Program-made: the position numbers and the translations under genes | Notes under the pieces: model-generated | The model's database searches: none | The model's input: only the letters and a program-made list of their open reading frames with translations | Told to the model about the DNA's origin: nothing | Source of the DNA: DATKWU01 sp964653685 | GTDB lineage: Bacteria > Patescibacteriota > Microgenomatia > PFEM01 > JAHIFH01 | Assembly: GCA_964653685.1 (NCBI GenBank) | Contig: CAZZHA010000030.1 | Coordinates: forward strand, 1-5,842 | Length of the DNA: 5,842 bases | Reading direction: 5' to 3' | Part shown: positions 4,569 to 5,842 of the stretch, piece after piece | Layout of the letters: each line of letters starts with the position of its first letter | How positions within the stretch are numbered: the stretch's first letter is position 1

Positions 4569-5842
4569 CTATTTAATGCCTAAATAGGCGTAGGTGGTTT
4601 GGTTGGCATAAACCTTGAGAGACCAAAACGGCGTCGTTGTCCAAGTATCAGTACTGTCAGCGCAAGTGCCCTGGTTGCAATAATTGGAGACATCAGTCTT
4701 CGACCCATCAGAAGAGGCGGTTTTTACTCGCCATTTAGTTAAGCTGTATTGTTTTTGGCCACAGGTTGGTGAGGTGATTTTAAGATGATATTTGGCTGGA
4801 TCAAGATCAGTGAATTTGTAAGAGCCATTTTCAGATTCAATTGTTTTAATGGGAGTGGTAGGATTCCCTATTTTATAGAGGCTTAACTTTGGTTTGGTTT
4901 GCGTCTCTGAACAGCTGTAAACGCTTTCAGAAGACACTTGACCGTCGCCATTAGTATCAAGCCAGATATTGCCTTGGATAATGCCTTTATCAGTTGCTGA
5001 TGGTGTTTCTGGTGTTTCTGAAGAGCTGGTGGTCAGATTAAAAGTATCGAGCGTCTGGCCACCAGGTTTTTGCCAATTTTTGCCAATTGATAGCGTCGAG
5101 ATGGCGACTCCCTTGAGACTGCCGTTCTCAATCGTTATTTTGACAACATGATTTCTTTCCACCAATTTCTTGCTTTGGGGAATCGGGGCGGGAATTGGCC
5201 TGACATTATTGCCGCCGCCAGCGGTAATATAGGTGATGCCGTCAGCCACGACTCTCTCGTAAAAGTGATTATGACCACTAAGGACCAGCTGAACTTTGTA
5301 TTTTTTGAAAAGCGGGTGAAGATAACTTCTTACTTGTCGGCTTTCGGCTGAACTTTGAGAACTATAAATAGAAACGTGGAAAAAAACAATTTTCCAGGGT
5401 TTAGTGGTGTTTTTCAGATCATTTTCTAACCATTGATATTCAGTGCTGCCTGGCTTGCAGGCTTCACCTGAAAGATTGTAGTTATCATAATCCATTCGGA
5501 GACTGATAAAATGGGCGTTGCCATAATCAAAAGAATACCAGGGTTTATTCGAATCTGTTAAGAGACTTTTAAGATGAGAGAATTGTCTAAAGCGAGTGTA
5601 ATAGGTTTTATTTTCATGATATCTTTCGTGATTACCAATGGTTGGATAAATGGGCTTGCTGTTGATTAAGGAACTCTCAATTTTGAAAAATTCTCCCCAA
5701 GCAAAATTAGTTGGTTTTTCGATCATATCGCCCAAATGAAGATAAAAAACAGGGTTAATTGTCTGTATTTGTTTAACGGCTTGGGTGTGGTTGTAATTAG
5801 CCCATTTGTGAAAATTAGCAAACTGGTCAGGATCAATCCCTG
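4569..5842 (-). CDS. Purple-acid-phosphatase-like metallophosphoesterase with SdrD-B-like C-terminal domain (5' partial)
   Basis: The frame stays open to the window edge, so the true start lies outside. A TTG at 5735 falls inside the FYLHLGDM strand and is not a start. In the 423 visible residues, calcineurin-like metal motifs are GD (37-38), GNHE (69-72), FFHVS (His 155) and GHNHFYER (189-196). The last, with the following ITYITAGGG, is typical of purple acid phosphatases (COG1409). The first GDxH-type motif would be off the window. The enzyme should hydrolyse phosphate esters outside the cell, though no signal peptide is visible because the N-terminus is missing. After a Ser/Thr/Pro linker (about 270-284), GIIQGNIWLDTNGDGQ starts an SdrD-B-like beta domain with a calcium-loop pattern (DTNGDG), ending near NGSYKFTDLDPAKYHL. 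A 75-aa tail follows; the C-terminal part has four cysteines that could form disulfides. No sorting signal or terminal membrane helix is seen. Confidence 0.88.
   Translation of the reverse strand, partial: GIDPDQFANFHKWANYNHTQAVKQIQTINPVFYLHLGDMIEKPTNFAWGEFFKIESSLINSKPIYPTIGNHERYHENKTYYTRFRQFSHLKSLLTDSNKPWYSFDYGNAHFISLRMDYDNYNLSGEACKPGSTEYQWLENDLKNTTKPWKIVFFHVSIYSSQSSAESRQVRSYLHPLFKKYKVQLVLSGHNHFYERVVADGITYITAGGGNNVRPIPAPIPQSKKLVERNHVVKITIENGSLKGVAISTLSIGKNWQKPGGQTLDTFNLTTSSSETPETPSATDKGIIQGNIWLDTNGDGQVSSESVYSCSETQTKPKLSLYKIGNPTTPIKTIESENGSYKFTDLDPAKYHLKITSPTCGQKQYSLTKWRVKTASSDGSKTDVSNYCNQGTCADSTDTWTTTPFWSLKVYANQTTYAYLGIK

Noticed and set aside
5067..5086. Perfect tandem duplication of TTTTTGCCAA
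   Set aside because: Only two 10-bp copies inside a coding region, encoding normal-looking sequence; no sign of a functional repeat.
4969..5351. Two plus-strand open frames (4969-5151 and 5148-5351) opposite the metallophosphoesterase
   Set aside because: Both lie antisense to clearly conserved domains, have no recognizable motifs and no ribosome binding site.
5733..5735. TTG as the start codon of the metallophosphoesterase
   Set aside because: The same frame is open for 35 more codons to the window edge, and the codon lies in the middle of the conserved FYLHLGDM strand, so the gene is 5' partial.
1..5842. CRISPR array, tRNA/rRNA genes, insertion sequence or phage genes
   Set aside because: I saw no regularly spaced repeats, cloverleaf sequences, transposase/integrase motifs or terminal inverted repeats anywhere in the window.

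Overview
The window looks like a piece of an AT-rich bacterial chromosome (roughly 40% GC by eye) using standard TGA, TAG and TAA stops. The style of the surface proteins suggests Patescibacteria / Candidate Phyla Radiation, perhaps Microgenomates: a small cohesin-fold protein with an LPxSG-type C-terminus, and a purple-acid-phosphatase-like enzyme joined to an SdrD-B-like domain. The compact enzymes and very short intergenic gaps fit this too. The placement is inference, because no rRNA or ribosomal marker is present.

Region 1 (2-2783, plus strand) is a tight three-gene operon. Gene 1 is an EF-1A/CysN-family GTPase. Gene 2 is a small alkaline-phosphatase-superfamily hydrolase that shares one base with gene 1 (TGATG). 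Gene 3 is a PP-loop protein of the CysD / PAPS-APS-reductase family, whose AGGAGG ribosome binding site overlaps the stop of gene 2. A CysN-like GTPase beside a CysD-like PP-loop enzyme points to sulfate activation (ATP + sulfate to APS + PPi, driven by GTP). The set is atypical in three ways. The GTPase motifs are closer to archaeal EF-1A than to proteobacterial CysN. The PP-loop protein is only 230 aa and has exactly four cysteines, CC and CxxC, placed like the [4Fe-4S] ligands of assimilatory APS reductase, but it lacks that enzyme's C-terminal catalytic cysteine. A predicted phospho/sulfohydrolase sits between the two subunits. This operon is the best candidate for an undescribed variant system. 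No APS kinase or sulfotransferase is visible, but they could lie upstream, since the window begins one base before the GTPase start.

Region 2 (2787-3428, minus strand) is a secreted cohesin-like surface protein. It converges on the operon with only 3 bp between the stop codons.

Region 3 (3429-3486) is a 58-bp divergent intergenic region with two overlapping promoter-like elements. Both are so close to their start codons that very short or leaderless transcripts are expected.

Region 4 (3487-4422, plus strand) is a family-2 (COG1216-type) glycosyltransferase, probably for cell-surface polysaccharide. Its 3' end carries a run of hairpins that finishes in a strong bidirectional terminator.

Region 5 (4569 to the window end, minus strand) is the C-terminal 423 aa of a purple-acid-phosphatase-like metallophosphoesterase fused to an SdrD-B-like domain; its N-terminus lies beyond the window. 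Overall the neighbourhood combines nucleotide/sulfate activation with cell-surface glycan and protein functions. A role in making a sulfated surface polymer is possible but not shown.
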